A stretch of DNA of 64,000 nt from Branchiostoma lanceolatum (GCF_035083965.1 NC_089736.1:10068207-10132206), one strand, 5' to 3'. Positions 10,931 to 22,340 are shown, numbered from the stretch's first letter. Numbers and translations are program-made. The notes: generated by a model not told the origin, from the sequence alone.

Positions 10931-13118
10931 GTTGATTTTGGAATGTTCCTCGTGTAAACGGGCCCTAAATGTTCTGGCGAAGTAAAGAGGGCTGGGGGAT
11001 CTTCATCCACTTCAGTGACGTCACAACTTTCCCAGATCACAATCTATGCCTTACCCAGACAAATTCTTACCAGAGCTATTTTCAAACATCTTTTAGAAAA
11101 GATAAATTTTCTTATATCAGCTTTGAAAAATCTTGAGTGTTTTGCATTAGCTATATAAAAATCTCGAGATTTATTCCAAGATCTTTTATTTTTCAATGAG
11201 GCACGGATTATCTCTAAGGAGGGTCTTAATATGATCCATTGTGTAACATAGATCCTTTTCACAGAATATCTAATACATAAGTATAAAATGTGACCGTCTA
11301 GAAGCAATAATCCAAACCCGAAAGCTCAGACCAAATGAAATATGCTCGGTGTTCTTTGATATTTCCTTTGGTATCAAGAGATCAATCATCATCTGAAATA
11401 TTTCATTTTTACTCACCGGTAGTAAACGACTTCATTACGTCTGCTCAAATGGCCTTTAAAGTTTCCTTTTCCTCTGCAAAACAATCAAGACGACGTGATG
11501 TCTGGGACCTACACAGGCTATCCTAATGTTAAATTAAGCTACGTCTGCTCAAATGGCCTTTAAAGTTTCCTTTTCCTCTGCAAAACAATCAAGACGACGT
11601 GATGTCTGGGACCTACACAGGCTATCCTAATGTTAAATTAAGCTAAACCTGCTTTAATGTCTTGAAACATTGCAGTTTGTAAATCAATATTGTTTTCTGA
11701 AAACAAATATTTACGTTTTAAAACACCTCAATTGAAGTGAGCGATTGGTTATGAAGCAGCTCCCAGAAAAATAAATTTTGAGCAGTTTTCGTTATAAAAT
11801 CCATGTTTATATCTTTAGTATATGTTGAGTTTTTTCGGAAAGAAAACCATTTATTCATGTGTGTGCGCAGATTTTCAAATCTTCATAAGATTTTTTGAGA
11901 AAGCGTATCATGATCATCCATAGTTTTTTTGGATGGTTAATTGTGGATTCTTTATAGTGTAAAAGGTCTATACATTTTATTATTTTACAATTGATATATA
12001 ATGATGCTTGATAATTAATAACTCTATCTAAGATGATGATAAATTACTATAGATGGGAAAATATATCAATTCTAAACAAAACAATACTGTATCATTCAAT
12101 TTGGTATTTTAATCCAATAAAACAACTAACATACCAGTTGACAAAGAGTTAACAGTAATGATAAAAAATATTGTAATTATGATAGATACAATATTATTAT
12201 GATTATAATCAAAGAAAGAGATTTGCTATATTCAGCTGTACAACTACAGCCTTCGTCAAAGGAGAAAATTATATGATTCGGAAAGGACTGACCGATTATG
12301 GGGATGATATAATATCATAAAACATTTCACATCTTGTTAGAGTTTAATAAGTTACTGATTATGTTATTTGAACATCTATTCAGTGCACCTATTATCATAC
12401 ACTTCTAGTAATAGATTTTATAACCAGCCTGATAATTTACCACCAATTTTCATTGACACCTTAAAACGTGATATACAAGTAGTGTTACATTTTAGGGCCT
12501 AGATTATCATTATTGTCAATGACATCATCTGTTTTCGTTTGCTTTATTTTACAGTAATATACTGCGTGCGTGTTATTGCCCGCCAGTTCAACTCTTGTCT
12601 GTACATGTAGTGCATGCTTTATGTCAGCTGAACCAATAAGTTAAATCTGTTTCAAAACGTCATATGGCTCCATATCATAAGTAATTGGCCTGTCAAAGAA
12701 ATTGATAAAGAGAATGACGAAACATTACAGAATGACGACAAATTCCCAGTGAAGCTTAAAACTCTTAGTCTAAAGAAGAAACCTACAGCGTAATAGTCTT
12801 GAGATAAGGTGCCCGATAACACAACATGTTTTACGGACCTGTTGTTTTGCATATGGTTAAAGTTTTCAAGATACAGTCAAACTTGTGCAAGTGTTTACCT
12901 CTACATACCTCTACGTGGCCAATTTTTTATGGTGTCAATGTAATCTTTGACAGAAGCATTAATTAGGAAACCTGTACTGTAGTGACCACCTGTCCACACA
13001 GACCAGGAGTCATCGGCCTCCTAGATGGTCTCTTAGACAGTTTTGTAGTTTGATCATGGGAAAGATGGAGAAATGGCCATAAAGGACGGTAGGGTGGGGG
13101 TGGAATGTAGTTTTGATT
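10931..13118. other. G2-G3 spacer, copy of the 3690-5600 segment
   Basis: No gene seen. Near 10966-11050 it contains a dispersed element (aatgttctggcgaag...ccttacccagac) that recurs near 23398, 24915, 38030, 47270 and 63540. From about 11090 to 12500 it is the second copy of the 3' flank found at 3690-5600. Confidence 0.6.
11436..11643. repeat. Exact 104-bp tandem duplication
   Basis: Bases 11436-11539 are repeated without change at 11540-11643. The copy at about 4150-4260 in the other duplicated unit occurs once, so this doubling happened after the units separated. Confidence 0.9.
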
Positions 13119-13340
13119 TCATTCAATAGAACATAGCACACCGTTGTCAAAAGATTTGCGAACTTTAAAACAGTTAAAAACATTGGAAAATTTAGTAAAG
13201 ATACTGCCCCGGTTATTGCATATGTGATTAAGCCATTTTGAATTTTGCCCATCAGAGTCCCCACCTTCATTGGGCCTGGACGATTCTTCCTTTCCGTAAT
13301 TTTCCAATTTTCTGTTCCGCTGGACATGACGTTAGAAGTG
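13119..13340 (-). pseudogene. Decayed second copy of the G3 C-terminal exon
   Basis: This segment aligns with G3 exon 6 (NRKLENYGKEESSRPNE...) and ends in a related FTKFSNVFN. If spliced at the position matching the real exon, the third codon is TAA (13332-13334), and the acceptor reads CAAG rather than CCAG. It contains one 28-residue repeat where the intact exon has three. Confidence 0.65.
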
Positions 13341-13475
13341 CTTGGCAAGCACAATATGTGAAACATACAGTTACTATTGTTGCAATGTTAAAAACTTTGC
13401 CAGTAAATCAATGAGATTAAATGAAAATTGCTGCTTTGATAAAATGGCGAAAGTAATTCAGATGCTTTAATTTTT

Positions 13476-13784
13476 TCAGTTAAAGAGATTTGTAAGAACA
13501 TTGAAGAAACCCCCATTAGTCCATTTTGAAGATCGCCCATCTTCATTGGTCCGGGAAGATTCTTCCCTTTCGTAATTTTCCACGTTCCTGTCCCGTTTTG
13601 CATATCGCCAATCAAATGTCTCATCTTCAATGGGCCAGGACGATTCTTCCTTTCCGTAATTTCCCAATTTCCTGTTCCATTTTGAATATTGGCCATCAGA
13701 TGCTCCACCTTTGATGGGCCGGGACAAGTCTTCAGTTTCATAATTTACCAATTTCCTGTTCCATTCGACATGATGTTGGAATTG
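13476..13784 (-). CDS. G3 exon 10: C-terminal exon with three 28-residue repeats
   Basis: A clean acceptor (TGTGTTTTCCCAG) opens the exon in phase 0. Three tandem repeats begin WNRKLVNYE, WNRKLGNYG and RDRNVENYE, and each continues into a (E)(E/D)xSRPxE segment. They are acidic/basic mixed and hydrophilic. The exon closes KWTNGGFFNVLTNLFN then TGA. I recognise no known domain. An alternative reading frame is also open across the 84-bp repeats; this frame is preferred because it follows in phase from the stalk exon. Confidence 0.65.
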   Translation of the reverse strand, partial: QFQHHVEWNRKLVNYETEDLSRPIKGGASDGQYSKWNRKLGNYGKEESSWPIEDETFDWRYAKRDRNVENYEREESSRTNEDGRSSKWTNGGFFNVLTNLFN

Positions 13785-16700
13785 CTGGGAAAACACAGTA
13801 GGTGAAACGTACATTTACTATTATGATGTTACATGTTCATGCTCAGTAAGGTACGCGAAACGCCACTAAAATGTATTGCGCAAAATTAATCTCCAAGCTA
13901 GCCAGAGAAGCTCCAGTCAGCCAGAGTAACGGTGCGAGAGAAACCTTTGTCAGAATTATGTCCGTGTGTTACAAACTATGCCAATGGTATGACATTGAAT
14001 TGGAAACGTTCGGAAAAGATCGAAAGTTAGAAAGTTAGCGTGAATCAAAAAATCTGTCCACATCTGGATTGTGTGTGGACATTATCTTGAGTTTGAAGTA
14101 ATTCAAGGTTTCGCAAGACTTAGATTTTGACGTTGTTTTTGTCTATAAAGCGAATCTTGAGTTTAATCAAACGATAGTCTCTGCTTTTTGCCTTTAACTA
14201 AAAGATTTTTGTAAACGAAGGAACTTGTTATGCTCAATGGTGTACTTACAGTAGTTGTCACCTCTGGCAGCGTAGTTGTCATCACTTGTGGTGTAGTTGT
14301 CATCGGTTCTGGTGTTGTTGTCGTCATTTGTGGTGTAGTTGTCATCAGTTCTGGTGTTGTTGTTGTCATCACTTTTGGTGAAGTCGTCATCACTTGTGGG
14401 GTATTGGTCATCATTGCTGGTGTATTTGTCAAATCAAGCCGTGTGGTTCTGATCTCTGTTGCTAGTGTTGGGGTAGCTGTCACCCCGCGAGCTTTGCTGA
14501 AGTCTGTCAAATGCTGAAGTGACGAGAATTCGACTTTAAGAGCGAGTCGTGTGGCATGACAGTATAGACAGGGCCAGACACAGCATGCATGCATCACATC
14601 GTCATGGTAACTGAAGCTACCCACAGTGCCTCGCGTCTACCAGCATGCAATAGGACCCGTGAAAAGGTCTATGATTTGTCAATCTGAATCATCACTGCCA
14701 ATAACGGTCTATACATTTGTGGAATGGCAGAAAGCAACAGGAAACAACTCTTAGAAAAAAATGGATTTTGGTCCACCGGGAAAGCAATTAGAAAAAATAT
14801 GAATACCAATTTGATATGGATGCCTGCGACTTATATGCTATTTCAACAATTTATGTGTTCCATACAGGGTATGTCACCCCGTAAAAAGGGCAGTATACCC
14901 AAAGTGTTTTATTTCTAATAAAGTGATGGTTTGTTTCTTATATTTCCCCTTTCTTTGAATTAGAAAGTCTTATTTCTAGAAGAATAGGTAAAACTAAAAT
15001 AAAGCATGTTAGAAAATGAGAAAAGCTAATCAGTGTGATAATGGTAATAGGGGCCCGACATATTATGTTTATTATCAATGTCAATTGGTTTTTATTCGTC
15101 GGTTTTGTAAAACCCATGTGTGTCAACTACTTTGTTTTTGTACCATGCATTTTGTATTTTTCGTTGAAACAAGCAATGAAGAATGAATTCATAAAACAAA
15201 TAAAGTAGGGGACGGACCGGTTGACTCTCGGCCTTGTTTTCCTCTAGCTCTGCGGAAGTGACGAACATGGTGACACAAGATCCTGCACCAAAGATGGCGA
15301 TCACAGCAAAACTGATGGTGATGGCACGGACCAAACAGGAGCGGCGAAACTTCTTAATGCTTCGGAGGAGCCCAGAAAAACCTGAAATCAGCAAATATGT
15401 CAATCAAGATATGTCATTTCTGTCCATATCCATCACTGCCAATGTACAAGATATACAGTTTTATAAACAGTAGGCAAAAATCTGTTTTACTCCCGCTTAG
15501 GTTGTGGGCCATAGCCTGTATGTGAGGTATTATAAAGCAAAGGTAGCATAAGTGACCCTGATATCGTGTATTAACAAGGGTACCTTAGGTCTTACTTTGG
15601 GACACCCCTACGTTCCGACAACCCTATGTTAGGGTTAGAGGTTATCAGAAAAAATTCTGCAGGTTGCAAACGCTTTTATAATCACAACCTCAATGGACTT
15701 GGAAACCGTTGTTCATTTCATAACTCGTATTTTACATTTGTGTAATTTTCTTTAATTCATTAGCATTTACGTACTGTCCCTTATTTTGGTGGTGTCATGA
15801 ATATGAGTCAGTGACTTGAGTGTATCGCCACTATGTGTTGTTATCTCCATGAAAAATGGAGATATAGTTTTGGGTGTGTCTGTCTGTTTGTCTATTTGTT
15901 TTTTTTTATCCGCACTACTCCAGTCAGCATAACTCAAGAGCCTCTTGATGGATTACAATGATATTTGGTATGTGGGCAGGTGTTGGGAAGCTGAAATTCA
16001 GGGTCGATTTTGGGCCCCCTGGTATGTGACCTTGGTACTGCAGCAGAACTTCAATTTTTGTATCTTTTGACCTGGACGTGCTGTGGTCTTGATTTCTGGG
16101 TGGCAGATAGCTTGTGATGTAATAAAGAAGTGGTGTAGGTTTGGACCCCCTAGCAGCTTCCTCTGGAACTGCAGGGGCGTTTTTGTGAAAATCTTCTAAG
16201 GGGAATAACTGAACAAAGGAACAATGGATTTCCATGATATTTAGTATGCAGGTAGCTTAGATAGAGATATACACAATGAAGTGCAATACACAAATTATGC
16301 TAATGAGGACTTAATTTGCATAGCTAATGAGGAAAATCTTTATTTGCAGTGTTTTCCATTATCAGACTCAAATACATGAATCGTATGTAGTTTATGGAAA
16401 GTAGATCATCAACAGATACCAATTATGCAAATAAATTCCTTATTTGCACAATTAATGCAAAACACCATATCTCATCTACTTGGAAAATTATAGGACTGTC
16501 AGTATGATACTTAGTATGCAGGTAGCTTAGACAGAGACATATATAATGAAGTATAAATCATGCTAATTATTTGCATAGCTAATGAGGAAAATCTATTTTT
16601 GCAGTGTTTTCCATTATCAGACTTAAATACATGTAACATATGTGGTTTATGGAAAGTGGAGCATCAACAGATACCAATTATGCAAATAAATTCGTAATTT

Positions 16701-19700
16701 GCATAATTTACGCAAAACACCATAATTCATCTGTTTTGAAAATTATAGGACTGTCAATATTGCAACATGTGTAAGTTAGATAAAGGTGTTTATGACCAAG
16801 CATATATCATGCAAATGTGTAAGTCATTCCAATTTCGTATGAATAGAATTGTTCATGGAGATATGAGGTCGTGGAACTCTTGTTTAGAAATGTTGCGATA
16901 AAGAAATAGAGAATTCCTTTGGCAAAGTTACCTCCATTCTCTGCCCGTCGCAAGGCAACAGGTGCGTACAACTGATTGTTTACGAGACCAGTGCTGTTGC
17001 AGCCAGCAGTTTTTATTTGTGAAGTGTCTGGCCGCCCAACTCCTGTTGACTCTCCACCGCGACCCCTTTGTTTACCAATCTGTCGTATGTCGTTGATTTC
17101 ATCGTCGTCGATGTAATTGTACTCGTGTTTGTCAACATCGTCCTTGATATCGCTACCTGTTGTAAGAGACAAGAGACATTTTTAGTGATTATTTGAGCCA
17201 TCAATAAATCACACCAAGTGTGTTTGTCCCTAGAACCTCCCTGATTATGATGTACTAAATCCTTTTGCATAACTTTCATAATGATTCAATGAAACAGATG
17301 CTCAACAAAAAGTGATGCTCCTGTGTAATTTGCTTTACTTGGTTAGTATTTACTTACTGTCCCTAGTTTTGATGGTGGTATGAATATATTAGGTAAATAA
17401 ATTGGGTGTGTCGCCACTATGTGTTGTTTAGAAATGTTGAGATAAAGAAATACAGATCGATTGATATGGCAAAGTTACCTCCATTTTCTGTTTGTCGCAA
17501 AGCACCAGGCACATACATCTGATTGCCGATGAGACCAGTCTTGTTGCAGCCAGTAGTTGTTGTTTTTGTTGTGTCTGGCCGCCCAGCTTCTGTTGACTGC
17601 CCACCGCGATTCCGCCTATGTTTGTCAGTCTGTCGTATGTCGTAGATTTCATCGTCGTCGATGTAATTGTACTCGTGTTTGTCCACATCGTCATCGTTAC
17701 CTATTGTAATAGATAATTTGCACTTTCTTAAGATATTCTTTAGAGATTTCTTTGTGTCATCGGTTAATTTTGTAAAGTCATACCAGGTATGTAAAATTAT
17801 AGATGTACTATTTTGCATATCTTGCACAGTGATTAAATAAAGGTGACACATTCCTAATGCAAAATGATTTCACTGGATTCATTATCCTCATCCCACGAAA
17901 CCAATGCAAATTAGAGGGAAATTCCCCAGATTAAACCAATCAAATCTTTACTTGATTAAAAATGAATTTGATGTAATGTATGGCTAACAGCGACTCTAAA
18001 CAACAAGTTTGATATCTATAAAACATGCTATTCTGTATGAAAAATCGCTATTAGTAAACAGTTGTATGCAGCAAGTCTAATATCACATAACTTGCACAAT
18101 GATTCAATAATATGAAACAAATGCTCAACAAAAAGTGATGCATGGGTAATTTGCTTTACTTGGTTAGTATTTACGTACTGTCCCTTGTGTTGGTGGTGCC
18201 ATGAATATTAGTGAATAGATTGGGTTTATCGCCAGCATGTGTTGTCTAAAGATGTTGCTTTAAAGAAATATAGATCAATTCATGTGGCAAAATTACCTCG
18301 ATTTTCTGTCTGTCGCAAAGCACCAGGCACATACATCTGATTGCCGATGAGACCAGTGATGTTGCAGTCTGCAGTTGTTGTTTGTGTTGTGTCTGGCCGC
18401 CCAACTCCTGTTGACTCTCCACTGCGATCCCTTCGTTCGTCAGTCTGTTGTACGTCGTTGATTTCATCTTCGTTGATGTAAATGTTTTCGTGTTTGTCCA
18501 CATCGTCATCGCTACCTATTGTGATAATTTGTAATTTCTTAATCAAGATGTTTTAGTGATTTTTTGGGGTCATCGGTTGATTTTGTAAAACCTAGGTATG
18601 TTTTTCCCTAAAACCTCATTGACTATACATGTACTATTCTATTTTGCATAACTTGCACAATGATTCAAGAAAATTGACACATTGCTAACGCTAAAAATGA
18701 CTTCACTTAATCAAATTATCCTCATCTTACGAAACCAATGCAAATGAAAGGCAAATTCCCCAATTCAAAGCAATCAAATCTTCACATGATTTCACACTCA
18801 TTTGATGTAATGTATGGCTAACAGCTGCTCTAAGTGTCCTTATACACATAAGTAATACATTATGACCTACCTGTATCGCCATCCTTGCCAGAAAGTGATG
18901 TATCTGTGTAATTTGCTTTCCTTGGTTAGCATTTAAGTACTGTCCCTTGTTTCGGTGGTGGCATGAATATAAATCAATAAATTTGGTGTATCGCCTTCAT
19001 ATGTGGCTTAGAAAAATTTCGATAAAGAGATAGAGCAAAGTATGGCAAAGATACCTCCATTTTCTGTCTGTCGCAAAGCACCAGGCACATACATCTGATT
19101 GCCGATGAGACCAGTGATGTTGCAGTCTGCAGTTGTTGTTTGTGTGGTGTCTGGGCACCCTACTCCTGTTGACTCTCCATCGCGACCCCTTTGTTCGTCA
19201 GTCTGCCGTACGTCGCTGATTTCATCTTGGCCGATATAAAGCAGACCTGGACCGGAAATGGATATGAGTAACGGATAACGATTTTGATACGTTTTTTTCT
19301 TATATGTTTTCATGGAATATATGTTTTGGGTAAGCGATTACTTGTGTTACTTATGTCTCCACAATCCACCGTTACTTATGTTACAGTTTTGTCATTAGTT
19401 TATTTTCTTTGTATATAAATGATTTTTGTAGTCTCGGGGCCCCATTGAAAATCAATTTGCCAAACTTGAATGGGCCATCGAGCTGTCTAAAAGTTCCCCC
19501 AAAATTTGTATTCGTGTATGTCAACATTGTCATCGCTCCCTATTTATTGTAAGGTATAATGTAAAATTTCTTGAGGTAGTTTTTAGTATTTTTTTGTGCC
19601 ATCGGTTAATTTTGTAAAATCATACCAGGTATGTTTGTCCCTAGAACCTCCTTGATCATACATGTACTATTCGATTTTGCATAACTTGCACAATGATTCA

Positions 19701-21826
19701 ATGAAACAAATGCTCAACAGGAAGTGATGCATCAGTGTAATTTGCTTCACTTGATTAGTATTTACTTACTGTCCCTTGTGTTGGTGGTGCCATGAATGTA
19801 AGTCAATAAATTGGGTGTATCGCCACCATGCGCTGTTTAGAAATGTTGCGATAAAGAAATAGAGATCAATCAATATTGCAAAGTTACCTCGATTTTCTGC
19901 CTGTCGCAAAGCACCAGGCACATACATCTGATTGTCGATGAGACCAGTGTTGTAGCAGTCTACAGTTGTTGTTTTTGTGCTGTCTGGCCACTCAACTCCT
20001 GTTGACTGCCCACCGCGACCCCTTTGTTCGCCAGTCTGTCGTATGTCGCTGATTTCATCTTCGTTGATGTAAAGCAGACCTGGTTCGGAAGTGGACATGA
20101 GTAACGGATAACGATTTTTATTTGTTTTTCTTATATGTTTTCATGTAACAGATGTTTCTGGTTATGCATACTTCGGATTTCGTGTGCTACTTATGTCTCA
20201 ACAATACTCTGTTACTAATGTTACATTTTTTTCATTAGTTTATTTTCGTTGTTATACTTATGATTTTTGTAGTCTGGGCCCATTGAAAATTAATTTGCCA
20301 AAATTGAAGGGGCTACGCAGCTGTCTAGAAAGTCAATGAATAAAGAATAAAAAACAGTATTCGTGTTTGTCAACATCGTCATCGCTGCCTGTTGTAAGAG
20401 ATAATGTTCACTTTCGTAAGATATATTTTAGTGATTTTTGTGTCATCGGTTAATTTGGTAAAACCATACCAGGTATGTTCGTCCCTAGAACCCCCTTGAT
20501 TATACGTGTACTATTCAATTTTGCATAACTTGCACAATGATTCGATGAAACAAATGCTCAACAGAAAGTATCTGTGTGTAATTTGCTTTACTTGGTTAGT
20601 ATTTACGTACTGTCCCTTGTCTTGGTGGTGGCATAAATATGTGTCAATTAATTGGGTGTATCGACACCATGTATTGTTTGGAAATGTTGCGATAAAGAAA
20701 TAGAGATCAATTCATATGGCAAATTTACCTCCATTTTCTGTCTGTCGCAAAGTACCGAGCACATACATCTGATTATCTACGAAGTCAGCGCTGTTGGAGT
20801 CTGCAGCTGTTGTTTGTGTGGTGTTTGGCCACTCAACTGTTGACTCTCCATCGCGACCCCTTTGTTCGCCAGTCTGTCGTATGTCGTTTATTCTATCTCC
20901 GTTGATGTAAAGCGGACCTGATCAGGAAGTGGACACGAGTAACGGATAACGATTGTATATGTGTTCATGGAATATATGTTTTTGGTTATGTATAATTTTG
21001 ATTACTTATGTCTCAACAATCCTCTGTTAGTTATGTTACAGTTTGGTCGTAAGTTTATTTTCTTTCTATGATTATGATTTTTGTAGTCTGGGCCCCATTG
21101 AAAATCAATTTGCCAAAATTGAGTGGGCTACACAGCTGTCTAAAAATTAAAAAAAAATTGTATTCGTGTTTGTCAACATCGTCATTGCTACCTGTTGTAA
21201 GAGATAATGTTCACTTTCTTAATCAAGATATTTGAGTGATTTTTCGTGTCATCGGTTAATTCTGTAAATCATACCAGGTATGTTTGTCCCTAGAACCTCC
21301 TTGATTATACATGTACTATTCCATTTTGCATAACTTGCACAATGATTCAAGAAAAATTACAAAATTGCTAACGCTAAGAAAATGCTGTCACTGGATTTAT
21401 TATCCTCATCCCTCGAAACCAATGCAAATTAAAGGCAAATTCCCCGGATTAAATCAATCGAATCTTCAGCTCTAAACATCAAGTGTTAAATCTATAAAGC
21501 ATGCTCACCTGTATGAAAAATCTCTATTAGTAAACAGTTCTATACAACAAGTCTATATATGAATTCTATTCTATCTATAGAGAACAGTGACATGATCAAG
21601 TGTGATGAACAGAAGACATTGTGTTAAATTAACGTTAAACAAGAAACAATATTTAATCGTCCTTATACAGATGAGTAATACATTAAGACCTACCTGTATC
21701 ACCACACTTGCCAGAAAGTGATGCCGGCATCACGTTAGGTTGACCCATCTCCGGAGATTTGGGGCATCTAGAGATGTATGCCAGGTCTTTCCGTGCTTCC
21801 GTAGCTGTTTCATAAGATTTAGCCAT
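13476..21826 (-). CDS. G3: type II membrane protein with six tandem tail modules
   Basis: Exons: 21694-21826; modules 20729-20917, 19888-20079, 19055-19246, 18297-18515, 17479-17700, 16932-17156; 15218-15381 (membrane); 14250-14513 (stalk); 13476-13784 (C-terminus). All six modules included give 2109 bp and 702 residues with no stop. Residues 1-44 begin MAKSYETATEARKDLAYISR, 45-457 are the modules, about 472-498 the transmembrane helix, 513-600 the MTTTP stalk, and 601-702 three 28-residue charged repeats plus a GGFFNVLTNLFN end. Every module has a length divisible by three and phase 1-1, so any subset can be spliced in frame. The membrane exon's donor is GTCCGT, weaker than GTCAGT in G2. G2 is the single-module duplicate. 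No lectin domain is present. Confidence 0.72.
14250..14513 (-). CDS. G3 exon 9: Thr/Pro stalk repeats
   Basis: 264 bp, phase 0-0, from a CTTCAG acceptor to a GTAAGT donor. It begins HLTDFSKARGV, matching HWAVFSKVRGV of G2, and then runs as MTTTTPE/VMTTTPQ repeats. Expected to be an extended, O-glycosylated extracellular stalk. Confidence 0.8.
14514..15217. other. G3 intron lacking the exon 4 seen in G2
   Basis: The flanks align with G2 introns (the ctatacatttgtggaatggc stretch, and the agaaagtcttattyctagaagaatag stretch), but the segment holding G2 exon 4 is absent. Nothing else is seen here. Confidence 0.55.
15218..15381 (-). CDS. G3 exon 8: transmembrane exon
   Basis: Phase 1 in, phase 0 out. 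Basic run RSIKKFRRS precedes the helix AITISFAVIAIFGAGSCV. One residue longer than the G2 exon (AELEEN insertion region). The donor reads GTCCGT. Confidence 0.75.
15844..16883. repeat. Dispersed repeat element with internal 270-bp duplication
   Basis: The segment opens with a short hairpin (tctccatgaaaaatggaga) and ends ttcatggagatatgaggtcg. Inside, the tagtatgcaggtagcttag stretch recurs 270 bp apart (16242 and 16512). Related partial copies lie in introns near 26850-27130, 39225-39430, 41090-41160 (inverted), 43085-43245, 50895-51280 and 52135-52235. A non-coding mobile element is likely; its class is not identified. Confidence 0.65.
16932..17156 (-). CDS. G3 tail module 6
   Basis: 225 bp, phase 1-1, full-length type. 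Encodes DKHEYNYIDDDEINDIRQ, RGRGGESTGVG and NQLYAPVALRRAENGG. The usual MYVPGAL is changed to LYAPVAL. It lies next to the membrane exon. Confidence 0.8.
17479..17700 (-). CDS. G3 tail module 5
   Basis: 222 bp, phase 1-1, full-length type. Encodes DKHEYNYIDDDEIYDIRQTD and NQMYVPGALRQTENGG. One extra Tyr (EIYDI) is specific to this copy. Confidence 0.8.
18297..18515 (-). CDS. G3 tail module 4
   Basis: 219 bp, phase 1-1, full-length type. Encodes DKHENIYINEDEINDVQQTD and NQMYVPGALRQTENRG. The YNYI core is altered to NIYI. Confidence 0.8.
18871..18900 (-). pseudogene. Remnant of G3 exon 1 3' end
   Basis: About 30 bp match the 3' end of exon 1 (PASLSGK..GDTG) with an intact donor context (cctac on the plus strand). 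The rest of the exon is missing. It shows that some array units once extended back to exon 1. Confidence 0.6.
19055..19246 (-). CDS. G3 tail module 3 (5'-shortened)
   Basis: 192 bp. The acidic first part of the module is separated by an insertion, and a new acceptor (TCCAG|GT) opens the exon in the same phase 1. Encodes LLYIGQDEISDVRQTD and NQMYVPGALRQTENGG. The YNYI core becomes LLYI. Confidence 0.72.
19247..19540 (-). other. Insertion and orphaned 5' half of tail module 3
   Basis: About 258 bp of inserted sequence is followed by a leftover of the module's first part near 19505-19540 (acceptor degraded to ATAGGGAG). It is homologous to the insertions at 20080-20356 and 20918-21157. Confidence 0.65.
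19888..20079 (-). CDS. G3 tail module 2 (5'-shortened)
   Basis: 192 bp, phase 1-1, opened by ACCAG|GT. Encodes LLYINEDEISDIRQTGEQRG and NQMYVPGALRQAENRG. Same shortened type as modules 1 and 3. Confidence 0.75.
20080..20388 (-). other. Insertion and orphaned 5' half of tail module 2
   Basis: About 277 bp of insertion, then the stranded beginning of the module at 20357-20388 (acceptor ACAACAG|GC). If that half were spliced as a micro-exon it would need a donor, and none is evident. Confidence 0.65.
20729..20917 (-). CDS. G3 tail module 1 (5'-shortened)
   Basis: 189 bp, phase 1-1, opened by ATCAG|GT. Encodes PLYINGDRINDIRQTGEQRG and NQMYVLGTLRQTENGG. It is the most diverged copy: DEI is DRI and MYVPGAL is MYVLGTL. 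Confidence 0.7.
20918..21191 (-). other. Insertion and orphaned 5' half of tail module 1
   Basis: About 240 bp of insertion, then the stranded module start at 21158-21191, which keeps a good acceptor (TTACAACAG|GT). The shared insertion in modules 1-3 shows that it entered one unit, which was then amplified. Confidence 0.65.
21694..21826 (-). CDS. G3 exon 1: N-terminal cytoplasmic segment
   Basis: 133 bp ending in phase 1 at GTAGGT. Encodes MAKSYETATEARKDLAYISR, then a Pro/Ser-rich segment ending CGDTG. Length and phase are identical to G2 exon 1. Confidence 0.8.
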
Positions 21827-22340
21827 TAGACTGACGGGTGGCAAGCCTAAACCGTACTGCTTAACGGCTGCTTTGGGTTAATTTCAGGCCAGATAGGGAC
21901 GCCCTTGGGTTGTCCTTACCTGTTACGTAAGTTGTGTAAGACCTGATGACTTATTCAACGGCTTCTGAGAAAAAAATCTTTCATTAAAATTGATGAATAT
22001 GGTAGCCGATGTTCTATTCCCTTTTCTATTCAGACGACTCGAGAATGCATTTTTTGAAAGCAAAAAGTTGACATGACGATTTTATCAGCCGTCTTCAATA
22101 TACACATCGAAAAAATGCGCAATTTACATAGAATCCTAACAATCGTAAAGAAAGAGCTGAAGTGATGAATAAAAACATCAAAACGTAGTTAACGGATAAA
22201 TGATTATAAGAGGCAGAGGATAAATATTGATAAAAGTGTTGCGCGTTGTAAAGCTGTTACAAGGCATGCGCACAGGCAGCAATCGGACGATGGATGAGTC
22301 CGCCAGCCTATAATGACATTTTCCGCAGTAATACGCCTGG
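21827..22340 (-). promoter_or_regulatory. Conserved upstream region of G3
   Basis: Aligns with the flank upstream of G2 (10657-10930), including the aagacctgatgacttattcaa core near 21940-21962 and a second block (gatgagtc..cgccagcctataatgacat) near 22290-22320. Probable promoter side; no core promoter motif recognised. Confidence 0.4.

Larger units (their letters stand above)
16900..21650. repeat. Tandem array of about 0.55-0.85-kb units carrying the G3 tail-module exons
   Basis: Distances between equivalent exon ends are 841, 833, 758, 818 and 547 bp from the 5' side. Each unit also repeats intronic landmarks such as ttacgtactgtccctt, gcataacttgcacaatgattc and atcaatgcaaat-type stretches. 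Two unit types exist, with and without an insertion inside the exon. Confidence 0.85.

Noticed and set aside
13388..13741. Alternative frame of the G3 repeats (ITERKNRPGP type)
   Set aside because: Open only because the 84-bp repeat length is a multiple of three; it does not follow in phase from the stalk exon through the strong acceptor at 13784.
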